Shown: in pieces, positions 34,801-43,598 of the stretch
Position numbering within the stretch: position 1 is the stretch's first letter
How the letters are laid out: each line of letters begins with the position of its first letter
Source: Calditrichia bacterium
GTDB taxonomy: Bacteria; Calditrichota; Calditrichia; RBG-13-44-9; J075
DNA: 64,000 bases
Reading direction: 5' to 3'
Assembly (NCBI GenBank): GCA_028284905.1
Contig: JANQQU010000088.1
Location: forward strand, 1-64,000
Made by a program: the position numbers and the translations under genes
The notes under the pieces: model-generated
Database searches by the model: none
What the model was told of the DNA's origin: nothing
Seen by the model: the letters and a program-made list of their open reading frames with translations, nothing else

Positions 34801-36141
34801 ATGACACGCATCATTCTGTTTTCGATCTTAATCTGGCTATTCAGCTCTTCCCTTATTGCCCAAAATGCGCTTCAATCTCAAATTTTTAATGCCCGGGACC
34901 GGGTAATGCCTGCGCTGGTGCACGTCGAGCCGGTGATTCAAATTTTTACCCGTGGTGAAAAACAGCATACTGTGGTTACCGGTAGTGGGGTCATTTTTTC
35001 CAAAGAAGGATATGTGCTCACCAATCATCATGTTGCGGCGAATGCCACGAAAGTTTGGTGCACGCTGTCTACCAAGGAGCGGATTACCGCTACCGTGGTC
35101 GGCAGCGATCCATCCACTGATATTGCCGTGTTAAAACTGAACCTGGAAGAGTTGGAAAATGAGGAAATCCCCTTTGCCGAATTGGGGAACTCCGATAGCC
35201 TGGAAGTCGGGCAAATTGTCCTGGCGCTGGGAAGTCCGTTGGGATTATCCCGCTCTGTATCGATGGGGGTGGTGAGTTCGATCGATCGCTATTTCCCTAA
35301 CCGAGGATCGATGGTTTCTCCTTATAATCTCTGGATTCAAACCGATGCGGCGATTAACCCGGGTAACAGCGGCGGGCCGTTGATCAATTTGTTCGGTGAT
35401 GTTATCGGCATCAATGCCCGGGCAGTGTTCTTTGCCGAAAACCTCGGTTTTGCTATTCCAGTAAATCTGGTGCGGGAAGTGGCGGAAGAAATAATCGAAG
35501 GCAGCTCGGTGAAGCGCGCCTGGATTGGCCTGGAATTTCAGCAGATCAAGGATTTGAAAGAGTATCTCGGGAAAGATGATTTTCATGGGGTGCTGGTTTC
35601 CCACGTCACTGAAAACTCTCCCGCCGAAAAGGCCGGGATTAAATCCGGCGATGTGATCCAACATATCGGCAAGGAAAAGATCAACGTGGTGTATGAAGAA
35701 GATCTGCCGACCTTACGAAAAATAATTGCCGCGCTGCCGGTGGGAAAAAAAACCGGCTGGAAAATTTGGCGAAACCAGAAATCGATGGATGTAAAAGTGT
35801 CTGCGATTGAGGAGCCTTTTAAGGATGATCCGGAATATGAAGCTTCCGAATGGGGACTGGTCGTTAAGGGACTCTCCTGGCATATTTTTCAGATGCAATC
35901 GTTGCCGGATTACAATGGCGTCTATGTTTCCAGCGTAAAACCGAGCGGCCCGGCAGATGAGTCCAGCATTCGCAACGGAGATGTGATTCGGAAAATCAAC
36001 GACAAGGTGGTCACTTCCGATCAGGAATTCAAATCGTTGTATGAAACGTTAATTGCCAAAGATGGTGGATTGATCTATCTCGAATTGGTGCGAAATGGAC
36101 ATCCTTATTTTGCCGTGATTAAACCCGGCGCCGGTTCATAG
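34801..36141 (+). CDS. HtrA/DegP-like periplasmic serine protease with two PDZ domains
   Basis: A protein of 446 residues with a signal peptide ending LIAQ. The trypsin-like domain has the full triad: His in YVLTNHHVAAN, Asp in STDIAVLKL, Ser in NPGNSGGPL. PDZ1 lies at about 245-340 (LVSHVTENSPAEKAGIKSGDVIQHIG) and PDZ2 at about 355-440 (YVSSVKPSGPADESSIRNGDVIRKIN). Such enzymes degrade or refold misfolded envelope proteins. The track start at 34732 adds a non-signal leader; the ATG at 34801 follows AAGAGGATAT. A paralogue without the catalytic His follows, then a sigma-54 activator. Confidence 0.92.
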   Translation: MTRIILFSILIWLFSSSLIAQNALQSQIFNARDRVMPALVHVEPVIQIFTRGEKQHTVVTGSGVIFSKEGYVLTNHHVAANATKVWCTLSTKERITATVVGSDPSTDIAVLKLNLEELENEEIPFAELGNSDSLEVGQIVLALGSPLGLSRSVSMGVVSSIDRYFPNRGSMVSPYNLWIQTDAAINPGNSGGPLINLFGDVIGINARAVFFAENLGFAIPVNLVREVAEEIIEGSSVKRAWIGLEFQQIKDLKEYLGKDDFHGVLVSHVTENSPAEKAGIKSGDVIQHIGKEKINVVYEEDLPTLRKIIAALPVGKKTGWKIWRNQKSMDVKVSAIEEPFKDDPEYEASEWGLVVKGLSWHIFQMQSLPDYNGVYVSSVKPSGPADESSIRNGDVIRKINDKVVTSDQEFKSLYETLIAKDGGLIYLELVRNGHPYFAVIKPGAGS

Positions 36142-36219
36142 AAACCGGATAGTTGAATGACAACGATCAATCAATTTCCGGGAATAAAAAGATTTATCGT
36201 GACTTTGAAGGATATTAAA

Positions 36220-37623
36220 ATGAAATACATCCGTTTGTTTATCACTATTGTTTGTTTAGGCAGTTTTGCCGCTTTTGCGCAGGGCCCGCAGGATATTTTT
36301 GAGAAATACCGGGACAATGTCTGTCTGGTGGAATATTACAAGAATATTTCTTCTCAAACGAAAATCGGTTCCTACATGAAGCTGAAGCAAAAGCGGATCG
36401 GCCTGATTGCCAGTGCCGATGGACTGATCATCGTTAACAGCGATGTATTTCCGATTTCCCTCGATATACTTTCCATGGATGTTGGATCTTTCCGCTCCGG
36501 AGAGCCGAGCGACTTTAAAGTAAAGCTGCATGATGGCCGCGAATATAAGGCGGAATTTATTGGGAAAGATGATGTCGCCCAAATGGCCTTTATTCAGATT
36601 ACTGATGCGATTGAAGCGCCACTCCCATTCGTGAAGTTCGATGATACCAGCAACATCCGGGTGGGGCAGCCGGTATATCTCCTGGAGCTGCTGGGTGAAG
36701 GATACGAGTATGAGCCGCTTTTTACATCTTACACTATCAATGCGGTAATTAAATCGCCCCGTCGTAAATTCTTGATCAAAAATGATATCAACGCCCTTTC
36801 CGCCGGTGGGCTGGTGATTACCGCTGAAGGCGCCGCCGTTGGCATTACGCTGCGCAATGGTTATAATATGGATTTCAGTGAGCATGGTGAGTTTGATGAC
36901 TTCCGGCGGGACTTCCTGGAAATTGCCCCGACGGAAAACTTTCAGGGACTGATCGAAGATCCCCCGATTTTTCAGAAATCCGCACACCGCGGAAAAGCCT
37001 GGCTGGGCATCGGGATGCAGGCGCTGACTGATGGATTAAAAGAATTCTGGCAGGTACCGGCAGAAGGGGGCATTATCATCGACCGGATCTATCCCGAGTC
37101 CCCGGCAGGTAAAGCAGGACTGAAAGTGAAAGATGTGCTGATTGAATTTGATGGTCAGGCAATTGACGTTACTCGTGATGAAGAACTTCGCCGTTTCCGG
37201 GAGCTGATCACAAACAGTAAGCCGGGCGCCGTTATTGAATTCTCCGTATTCCGCGATGGAAAAGTAAAGAAAGAAAAAGTAACGCTGGGTTCAGCGCCAC
37301 GCTCGATCGATTTGGCAGAAAAATATCAATCTGCCAAATTAGGTCTGGAAGTGCGGGAACTGACCTGGGATATTTTATACGAATACGATTTACCGCTAAA
37401 AACCACTGGTGTCTACGTTTTTCAGGTCGATCGCGCCTCCCCGGCGGGACTTGGCGGTCTGGACGTTGGCAGCATTATTACCCACATTGATGGCAAGGCA
37501 GTAAAAGGCCTGGCGGATTTTGAACAGAAAATTAGCGAAGCGGTTGAGAATGGAAATAATAAGATTATGTTCCAGGTGCGCTACCGTCGGGTAACCAGCT
37601 TTGTCTTTATCGACGCGAAATAG
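36220..37623 (+). CDS. HtrA paralogue lacking the catalytic histidine, two PDZ domains
   Basis: A protein of 467 residues with a signal peptide (FITIVCLGSFAAFAQ). The trypsin-fold region aligns with the preceding HtrA, but the NHHV block reads VNSDV at residues 72-76, so the catalytic His is absent. The aspartate remains in KDDVAQMAFIQI, and the serine loop is altered to NALSAGGLV. PDZ domains lie at about 265-350 and 375-455 (VFQVDRASPAGLGGLDVGSI). It is therefore probably a pseudoprotease that binds rather than cuts, perhaps controlling its active neighbour. The ATG at 36220 starts the signal; the track start is upstream. Confidence 0.83.
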   Translation: MKYIRLFITIVCLGSFAAFAQGPQDIFEKYRDNVCLVEYYKNISSQTKIGSYMKLKQKRIGLIASADGLIIVNSDVFPISLDILSMDVGSFRSGEPSDFKVKLHDGREYKAEFIGKDDVAQMAFIQITDAIEAPLPFVKFDDTSNIRVGQPVYLLELLGEGYEYEPLFTSYTINAVIKSPRRKFLIKNDINALSAGGLVITAEGAAVGITLRNGYNMDFSEHGEFDDFRRDFLEIAPTENFQGLIEDPPIFQKSAHRGKAWLGIGMQALTDGLKEFWQVPAEGGIIIDRIYPESPAGKAGLKVKDVLIEFDGQAIDVTRDEELRRFRELITNSKPGAVIEFSVFRDGKVKKEKVTLGSAPRSIDLAEKYQSAKLGLEVRELTWDILYEYDLPLKTTGVYVFQVDRASPAGLGGLDVGSIITHIDGKAVKGLADFEQKISEAVENGNNKIMFQVRYRRVTSFVFIDAK

Positions 37624-37647
37624 ACGTCGTCTCTTTTTGGAAGTGCT

Positions 37648-39381
37648 ATGAAACCGATCAGCGAAGAACAAATTCAGGAATATCGTGACGCTACCGATGC
37701 GGCCATTCGGGAGATGACCGGGGCCTTTATGACCCTGATGACTCAATTGAAAAACGATGGTGCCTCAGCGGAAGCAATTGCCAGTGTCGAGAAACTGTTT
37801 AAACAATCCCTCGCTTTTGGCCAGGGAATGAACAGCCGTCTTTCCGGCATTCTGGATGCTCATGAAAAATCCGTTCGCGAGGTCGATAAATTTTCCAACG
37901 AAATTGAACGACTGAGAACCCTCTATACATCCGGTATCACTTTTTCGACAGTGACCGAGAAGCAGGAGTTACTGCAGATCGCCATGGATGTTGTCGGGCA
38001 GGCGCTGGAAGCCGATGCCGGATATATCGTGTTGGTCGATGAAACTGGCGAAGTTACTGACACCTTTGGGCGCAACATGGAACCGGAAGAGCAGCAGGCT
38101 GCCAGCGATATGAGTATGACAGTGATTCGCAATACCATCGCCCAGTCGCAGCCAACCCAGATAGGAGATACTGACAAAGATGTCGCGCTTGCCCAGAAAA
38201 CCAGTATCCTTCATCTCGATATTAAATCCACACTATGTGTGCCATTAATGCTGGGCAACCAGGTGATGGGCGCGGTGTATCTCGATCGCCGCAATGAAGC
38301 CAATCCCTTTCGCGAGGACGATCTGGCATTCTTGATGTCATTTGCCGGACAAATTGTGCGGGGATTAAGCGTTTCCCGGCAACTGGAAATGCTCGAAGAT
38401 CGTTTGATCGCCGACGCTGCTATGACCCTGGAAAATCTCCGTGAAGAATTTCAGTGCGAAAATATTATCGGCAGCAATCCGGTAGTGTTTGATATGCTCC
38501 GCATGGCATCGCGAATTGCGCCGACAGATGCTGCACTACTTATTTTAGGTGAAAGCGGCACCGGGAAAGAATTAGTGGCCCGGGCAATTCATACCAACAG
38601 TCAGCGGCCGCAGGGGGCTTTTGTCGCAATTAACTGTGGCGCTATTCCGGATAATTTGCTGGAGTCCGAACTGTTCGGTTACGAGAAGGGCGCTTTCACC
38701 GGTGCGGCGAAAGCGAAGCCGGGCAAGATCGAGGTGGCGAACGAAGGCACCCTCTTTCTGGACGAAATTGGCGAGATGGACATTCGCCTGCAGGCAAAGC
38801 TGCTTCGCGTGCTGCAGACCAAAGAGATCGAGCGGATCGGAAGCGTCACCCCGCGCAAGCTGGACATTCGGATTATCGCCGCCACCAATCAGGATATCCC
38901 GGCTATGATTGCCGAAAAACAGTTCCGGGAAGACCTCTACTATCGTTTGAAAGTTATCGAATTAACGGTGCCGCCTTTACGGGAACGTTATACGGATATT
39001 CCCGAACTGACGGAACATTTTATCGAAAAATATGCGCCGGATAGCCCCATCACCATATCCGATGAAGCGCTGGATGTATTGGAAAGTTACCAATGGCCGG
39101 GGAATATTCGCGAACTGGAAAATGTTATTCAGCGCTGTGTGTTACTGGTGAAGGGGAACGAAATTCAGAAAGATGATTTACCACAGGATCTCGTTAGCCA
39201 GGTTTCTCCGGAAAATATTTTGCAGGCTGAACAAACGCTGAAAGAAGCGGAAGAAAAATTTCGCCGGCAATATATTCTGAAAGTGCTCCGTAAAACGAGT
39301 TCGAAAGCTGAAGCAGCGAAGATGCTTGGCGTCAATCGCACCTACCTTTACAAAATTCTCGAAGAACTAGGCATTTCTTAA
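37648..39381 (+). CDS. GAF-domain sigma-54-dependent transcriptional activator
   Basis: A protein of 577 residues. A helical N-terminus (1-90) precedes a GAF domain at about 92-235 (YTSGITFSTVTEKQELLQIAMDVV ... CVPLMLGNQVMGAVYLD). The AAA+ domain at about 270-500 has GESGTGKE, GAFTGA and the FREDLYYRL sensor segment. A Fis-type helix-turn-helix ends the protein (KAEAAKMLGVNRTYLYKIL). GAFTGA is intact, so it should contact sigma-54. It is 24 bases after the pseudo-HtrA gene, so it may sense or regulate envelope stress. There is no receiver domain. Its last ten codons are duplicated downstream. Confidence 0.92.
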   Translation: MKPISEEQIQEYRDATDAAIREMTGAFMTLMTQLKNDGASAEAIASVEKLFKQSLAFGQGMNSRLSGILDAHEKSVREVDKFSNEIERLRTLYTSGITFSTVTEKQELLQIAMDVVGQALEADAGYIVLVDETGEVTDTFGRNMEPEEQQAASDMSMTVIRNTIAQSQPTQIGDTDKDVALAQKTSILHLDIKSTLCVPLMLGNQVMGAVYLDRRNEANPFREDDLAFLMSFAGQIVRGLSVSRQLEMLEDRLIADAAMTLENLREEFQCENIIGSNPVVFDMLRMASRIAPTDAALLILGESGTGKELVARAIHTNSQRPQGAFVAINCGAIPDNLLESELFGYEKGAFTGAAKAKPGKIEVANEGTLFLDEIGEMDIRLQAKLLRVLQTKEIERIGSVTPRKLDIRIIAATNQDIPAMIAEKQFREDLYYRLKVIELTVPPLRERYTDIPELTEHFIEKYAPDSPITISDEALDVLESYQWPGNIRELENVIQRCVLLVKGNEIQKDDLPQDLVSQVSPENILQAEQTLKEAEEKFRRQYILKVLRKTSSKAEAAKMLGVNRTYLYKILEELGIS

Positions 39382-39760
39382 TTTTCAATGTCCAATGCTC
39401 AATTTCCAATGTAAAAGTAAAAGAACTGATCTTAATCCACTTGGATATTTTACATTGAGTGTTGGAAATTGGACATTTATTTTAATCACCACTTAATCTT
39501 GCCAATATGCCCCAGTGGGCCAATCAGAGTATTGTAGAGCATATATAGCCTCATCCTTTACAAAATCCTCGAAGAACTAGGCATTTCTTAATTTTCAATA
39601 TCCAATGCTCAATTTCCAATGTAAAAGTAAAAGAACTAATCTTAATCCACTTGGATATTTTACATTGAGTGTTGGAAATTGGACATTTATTTTACTTACC
39701 ACTTAATCTTGCCAATATGCCCCAGTGGGCCAATCAGAGTATTGTAGAGCATATATAGCC
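39345..39760. repeat. 206-bp tandem duplication over a convergent gene junction
   Basis: Bases 39345-39550 recur at 39555-39760 with about five differences. Each copy holds the last codons and stop of the sigma-54 activator, an inverted TCCAATG/CATTGGA element, and the last codons of the minus-strand glycosyltransferase. The glycosyltransferase stop is TGA in the copy next to the activator and TAA in the copy in use. This also accounts for the whole gene-free gap 39382-39695. Confidence 0.93.
39381..39480. repeat. Family D inverted repeat (TCCAATGCTCAATTTCC), two copies
   Basis: AATGTCCAATGCTCAATTTC opposes GTGTTGGAAATTGGACATT across about 40 bases. The second copy, at 39591-39690, is part of the tandem duplication. 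A hairpin here would lie at the 3' ends of both convergent transcripts and could act as a bidirectional terminator. Confidence 0.7.
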
Positions 39761-40775
39761 CATCAAAAAGGATGAAATTCAGCAAAGAGGTTCGTTCTTG
39801 AAAAATGGTTTGTCCGCGCCGGGTGACCAGGTAATCGGCCAATAATTTCAAGAGGAGAAAGAATAGGGCCGGTGTGTAGATTAACGGCATTATCCAGAGT
39901 AACAAATTACTCAAGTGAAAGAAAAAGTAGCCAACTTGTAGTCTGGTAGAATAGCGCTGACCAGCAGAAAAATGCCGTCGGCGTTGCCGGAGAAAATGAG
40001 AAAAAGAGTTCAGGTGCGGGGTGCGTACCCAGCCTGCCGGGTTAAGACAGAAATCGATCCGGGCTCCTAGTTTGCCAAAACGCTGCAGCATTAGATCGTC
40101 ATCGCCGCTGAGCGATTCCCGAATTTCTGCAAAGCCGCCGCTCTCCGTAAAAACTTTTCGGGTGTACCCCCAATTGCCGCCGTAAGAGATAATCGGTGCA
40201 TTGTAGCCAACGCCTGCACCGGAAATACACCAGCTAATCAATTTTTCAAAAACGATGAAACGTTGCCAAAAATTTTGCGGTGGATCGAATTTCATTAGAC
40301 TGACCACTGCGGCAGTATTCTGCCGGAAGCTTTCATCCATTGCCCTTAAATGGTTCGCTGGCGTAATGACATCGGCATCAAGGAAAATAAAATGATCGAA
40401 GTTGGCTGCCTGAATAGCCAGGTCCAGCGCATTTTTTTTCGGAGAAACCCCAGGGGGAACGTCTTTAATTTCGATAATGTGTAGCCGGGAAAATTGGTCA
40501 TGAAATTTTTCTGCGATTGCCACAGTCTCATCCGTGCAACGATCTGCAGCGAGGATGACTTCAAACTTTTCCGCCGGATAATTTTGATTTGCCAATGCCT
40601 GCAGACAATCGGCGATTTGTGTCGCTTCGTTATGAGCGGCAATAATCAAAGAATAGTTATGTTGTTGTGGGGCACTTTGCCGGGATTTTTTGCGCAGTTT
40701 ATGCAGGCCGAGTAGCAGCCAGCAAATGAAATACCCATAAATCGCGGCGATAAAAATAGTCAATAACAGCATCAT
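39696..40775 (-). CDS. Membrane glycosyltransferase family 2
   Basis: A protein of 359 residues. An N-terminal membrane helix precedes a GT-A domain: YSLIIAAHNEATQIADCL, VILAADRCTDET, FIFLDADVITPANHL (DxD) and the acceptor-side SGDDDLMLQRFGK followed by a QRRRH segment like QxxRW. Two or three C-terminal membrane helices (LLLWIMPLIYTPALFFLLLKLL) close the protein. It probably adds sugars to a lipid-linked acceptor. It is six bases downstream of the NAD kinase gene on the same strand. The 3' end lies in the tandem duplication, and a partial copy of it remains at 39486-39550. Confidence 0.87.
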   Translation of the reverse strand: MMLLLTIFIAAIYGYFICWLLLGLHKLRKKSRQSAPQQHNYSLIIAAHNEATQIADCLQALANQNYPAEKFEVILAADRCTDETVAIAEKFHDQFSRLHIIEIKDVPPGVSPKKNALDLAIQAANFDHFIFLDADVITPANHLRAMDESFRQNTAAVVSLMKFDPPQNFWQRFIVFEKLISWCISGAGVGYNAPIISYGGNWGYTRKVFTESGGFAEIRESLSGDDDLMLQRFGKLGARIDFCLNPAGWVRTPHLNSFSHFLRQRRRHFSAGQRYSTRLQVGYFFFHLSNLLLWIMPLIYTPALFFLLLKLLADYLVTRRGQTIFQERTSLLNFILFDGLYMLYNTLIGPLGHIGKIKW

Positions 40776-40781
40776 TGCGGA

Positions 40782-41675
40782 TCAGGAATTATGGCTCCAG
40801 CGGCGGATATCCCGGAAATCCTTTCCCCAGTTCAGCTTGCTGTGTAAGAGGTGATAAAAGTTGCTGTTGAGTGGCTTAACAAGGTTGGCGCAAAATTCAG
40901 CTTTTTCAATATCGAGTTCCGTGCGGGTTTTGCAGCGACGGACATCCCGGCCATCTGCGGCAATATTAAATTTCGCAGACTCCGTCCGCACCATGGCGCG
41001 AATCTTCGCATTTGCCGGAATAATAATTGGCCGGTTGGTCAGTGAATGGGGGCAAATCGGGTTGATGACCAGGGCATCCGCAGAAGGCACCATGATCGGA
41101 CCGCCCGAGGAGAGAGAATAGCCGGTCGAACCGGTTGGGGTGGAAACCAATAGCCCATCGGCGACATAGGAGTTGAGAAAATGACCGTCGATATCGATCT
41201 GTATTTGAATGACACGAATCGAGCTGGCTTTATCGATGAGAATTTCGTTTAAGGCATACAGTGGTTGAGACTTATCATCTATTTGCGCTTTAAGCATAAA
41301 TCGCTTTTCGATGAAAAATTCACCGCGGCAAATATTGGCAAATTCCGCAGTGAAATTATCGAGTCGAATCTCGGTAAGAAAACCGAGGCCGCCTACATTG
41401 ATGCCGAGAATTGGTGTCTCCCGTTCCCCGATATTTTGCACTGCCCGTAAAATCGTGCCATCGCCGCCGATAGCTAATACCATCTGGCAGTGCGAAGGAA
41501 GATCAGCTTCCGGCAAGGCGGAAAAGTGCCGGAATTCCTTCGGAAATTTTTTGTGATCATAAATGGATTGGGAAATTGTTAAAGGAAGATTGTACTTCTC
41601 AAACCAATTCAGGAAATCCGGTAGTTTTTCCCAGAAAAGAACTTTGTTAACATTGGCAACTAAACCGTAGTGCAA
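40782..41675 (-). CDS. nadK: NAD kinase
   Basis: A protein of 297 residues that phosphorylates NAD to NADP. The GGDGTILRAVQ motif, NVGGLGFLTEI, and TGSTGYSLSSGGPIMVPSADALVINPICPHSL (substrate site) are all standard. The start is a TTG with GAAGGA eight bases upstream, and it places the family strand HYGLVANVNK at the N-terminus; no in-frame ATG precedes it. It forms a two-gene operon with the glycosyltransferase. The DtxR-family gene diverges from it. Confidence 0.93.
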   Translation of the reverse strand: MHYGLVANVNKVLFWEKLPDFLNWFEKYNLPLTISQSIYDHKKFPKEFRHFSALPEADLPSHCQMVLAIGGDGTILRAVQNIGERETPILGINVGGLGFLTEIRLDNFTAEFANICRGEFFIEKRFMLKAQIDDKSQPLYALNEILIDKASSIRVIQIQIDIDGHFLNSYVADGLLVSTPTGSTGYSLSSGGPIMVPSADALVINPICPHSLTNRPIIIPANAKIRAMVRTESAKFNIAADGRDVRRCKTRTELDIEKAEFCANLVKPLNSNFYHLLHSKLNWGKDFRDIRRWSHNS

Positions 41676-41787
41676 GAGGATGTCCTTCTTTTCGGCAACA
41701 TCATTGATATTAGGAGTTTACCCGCGGCCTTCAGGCGAAATTACGACAGCTTGGGAAAGATGTCAAGCAATATGCTGGAAAAACATG

Positions 41788-41816
41788 TTGATTTCCAATA
41801 TCTCTTTTAGTATACT
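41788..41816 (+). promoter_or_regulatory. Candidate vegetative promoter of the DtxR-family gene
   Basis: TTGATT and TATACT are separated by 17 bases, a good sigma-70 arrangement. The ATG lies about 50 bases downstream of TATACT, after TTTGGAGGC. The DtxR-like operator falls just after the -10 box, where bound repressor would block initiation. Confidence 0.6.
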
Positions 41817-41828
41817 CAAAGAAGAAAT

Positions 41829-41847
41829 TTAGGTAAGGCTAAAAAAT
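41829..41847. promoter_or_regulatory. DtxR/IdeR-like operator upstream of its own repressor gene
   Basis: TTAGGTAAGGCTAAAAAAT matches the classical DtxR/IdeR box TTAGGTTAGGCTAACCTAA at 14 of 19 positions, and has the palindromic core TTTAG-N6-CTAAA. It lies between the -10 element and the ribosome binding site of the DtxR-family gene, as expected for autoregulation and for control of the downstream transporter. Confidence 0.6.
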
Positions 41848-41864
41848 ATCTTTGGAGGCATTAA

Positions 41865-42533
41865 ATGCCCAATGTCGCAATTGAAGATTACTTAAAGAGA
41901 ATATATAAAATTCAGCAAACCGGTAAGGTCTCAACTACTTTGCTGGCGAAGGAGCTTGGAGTAACACCCGCTTCGGTTACCGGTATGATTAAGAAGCTTT
42001 CTGAAATGGGATTGGTATCATACGAACCCTACCAGGGAGTTGAACTGGTTGAAAAAGGGCGAAAAATTGCACTGGAGGTTATTCGCCATCACCGCCTGAT
42101 CGAACTGTTTCTGGCGGAAACGTTGCAGGTTCCCTGGGATAAAGTGCATGAAGAAGCGGAAAAATGGGAGCATGTGCTTTCCGAAGAAATGGAGGATCGC
42201 ATCGATGCCCTATTGGGATATCCCACCCACGATCCGCATGGTGCACCGATTCCCTCCCGTAGTGGGGAAGTGCCGGAGTCTTCTCGCTTGCAAATGGCGC
42301 AGCTGGTTGATGGACAGGCCGCGATCGTTGCCGAGGTAACAGATCACGATCCGGAAATGCTGCGCTACCTGGGGAATATCGGTCTGTATCCTAACGTGCA
42401 ATTTACTGTTCAGCATGTTGCCCCATTTGATGGCCCGATCACCATATTGCTCGATAATAAGGAACACACCATTGGGCGAAAAATATCCGAATATATTTTT
42501 GTGAAATTACTTACTGAAAAGACTATTGATTAA
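41865..42533 (+). CDS. DtxR/MntR-family metal-dependent transcriptional repressor
   Basis: A protein of 222 residues. A winged helix-turn-helix (EDYLKRIYKIQQTGKVSTTLLAKELGVTPASVTGMIKKL) leads to the metal-binding dimerisation domain (HHRLIELFLAETLQVPWDKVHEEAEKWEH) and a C-terminal SH3-like FeoA domain (IGLYPNVQFTVQHVAPFDGPITI). With Mn(II), Fe(II) or Zn(II) bound it should repress the transporter genes that follow. The domain set is DtxR/IdeR-like; short MntR lacks the SH3 part. An operator-like sequence lies in its own leader. The solute-binding protein gene follows after 20 bases. Confidence 0.92.
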   Translation: MPNVAIEDYLKRIYKIQQTGKVSTTLLAKELGVTPASVTGMIKKLSEMGLVSYEPYQGVELVEKGRKIALEVIRHHRLIELFLAETLQVPWDKVHEEAEKWEHVLSEEMEDRIDALLGYPTHDPHGAPIPSRSGEVPESSRLQMAQLVDGQAAIVAEVTDHDPEMLRYLGNIGLYPNVQFTVQHVAPFDGPITILLDNKEHTIGRKISEYIFVKLLTEKTID

Positions 42534-42553
42534 TACTTGCAGGAGTTGTCGAA

Positions 42554-43531
42554 ATGTTCAAGAAATCGTTATTCATTATTTTTACAATACTTTGCTGCTG
42601 GTCCTGTGGCGAACGTAGTGGAGATCAGGCGACTGCCCGGGATTTGGCCGGCCGCCAAATAAAAATTGTCGCCACCACCGGTATGGTTGGTGATGCCGTT
42701 AAGAATGTTGGTGGAGAGCGTGTGCAGGTAACCACCCTGATGGGGCCGGGAATCGATCCGCACTTGTATAAAGCCAGCGAAGGAGACGTTACTCGTATGG
42801 CCAGTGCAGATATGATTTTCTACAACGGTCTGCACCTGGAAGGAAAGATGGCGGAAGTTTTTGAGAAGATGCGCAGTCGAATCAAAACAGTCGCGATCGC
42901 GGAAGGGATCGATTCCACTAAGTTGCTGACACCCCCGTCATTTACTTATGCTTATGATCCGCATATCTGGTTCGACGTTTCACTATGGATCGAAGCCGTG
43001 AACCGTGTCGCCCGGTCGCTGGAGGCTTTCGATGCCGCTCATGCTGCGGTGTATCAGGCCAATGCCAAAAAATATATCGATGAGGAGTTAGCGGCGCTGC
43101 ATCAGTATGCCAAGGATGAGATTGGGAAAATTGATCCGCATAAAAGGGTGCTGGTAACCGCGCATGATGCTTTTAATTATTTCGGAAAAGCGTATGGCAT
43201 GGAAGTGCGCGGATTACAGGGAATCAGTACTGCCTCGGAAACCGGTACCGCAGATGTGCAGGCCCTGGCGGAATTCATCGTCGAACGGCAAATTCCGGCG
43301 GTTTTCGTGGAAACCTCTGTGCCGCCCCGTTATATCGAGGCACTGCAGGCAGCGGTGAAGTCCCGTGGATTTGATGTCGCAATTGGTGGCCATCTCTACT
43401 CCGATGCAATGGGAGATCCCGGCACGGCAGAAGGCACTTACCTGGGAATGGTGCGCCATAATGTGAATACAATTGTGTCAGCGTTGACCCGGCAAAACGG
43501 CGTGGCGATGCATTCTCAATCTGCTCGGTAA
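42554..43531 (+). CDS. Metal ABC transporter solute-binding lipoprotein (Mn/Zn type)
   Basis: A protein of 325 residues of the cluster 9 (A-1) binding proteins. The lipobox CCWSC is at about residue 17. Four metal ligands are recognisable: His in GIDPHLYKASEGD, His in YDPHIWFDV, His in LVTAHDAFNYFG, and Asp in LYSDAMG near the end. The absence of a long histidine-rich loop between the first two favours manganese (TroA/MntC-like) over high-affinity zinc, but this is inference. It captures metal outside the membrane for the ABC transporter encoded next. Confidence 0.92.
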   Translation: MFKKSLFIIFTILCCWSCGERSGDQATARDLAGRQIKIVATTGMVGDAVKNVGGERVQVTTLMGPGIDPHLYKASEGDVTRMASADMIFYNGLHLEGKMAEVFEKMRSRIKTVAIAEGIDSTKLLTPPSFTYAYDPHIWFDVSLWIEAVNRVARSLEAFDAAHAAVYQANAKKYIDEELAALHQYAKDEIGKIDPHKRVLVTAHDAFNYFGKAYGMEVRGLQGISTASETGTADVQALAEFIVERQIPAVFVETSVPPRYIEALQAAVKSRGFDVAIGGHLYSDAMGDPGTAEGTYLGMVRHNVNTIVSALTRQNGVAMHSQSAR

Positions 43532-43598
43532 ATCAGGTATACCAATGACGCGTTCGCGATAAGCAGATGTAATAATCTATGAAGGAATTGAGGCGAAG

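Noticed and set aside
36256-36987. Minus-strand ORF of 243 residues
   Set aside because: Antisense to the HtrA paralogue; no domain seen.
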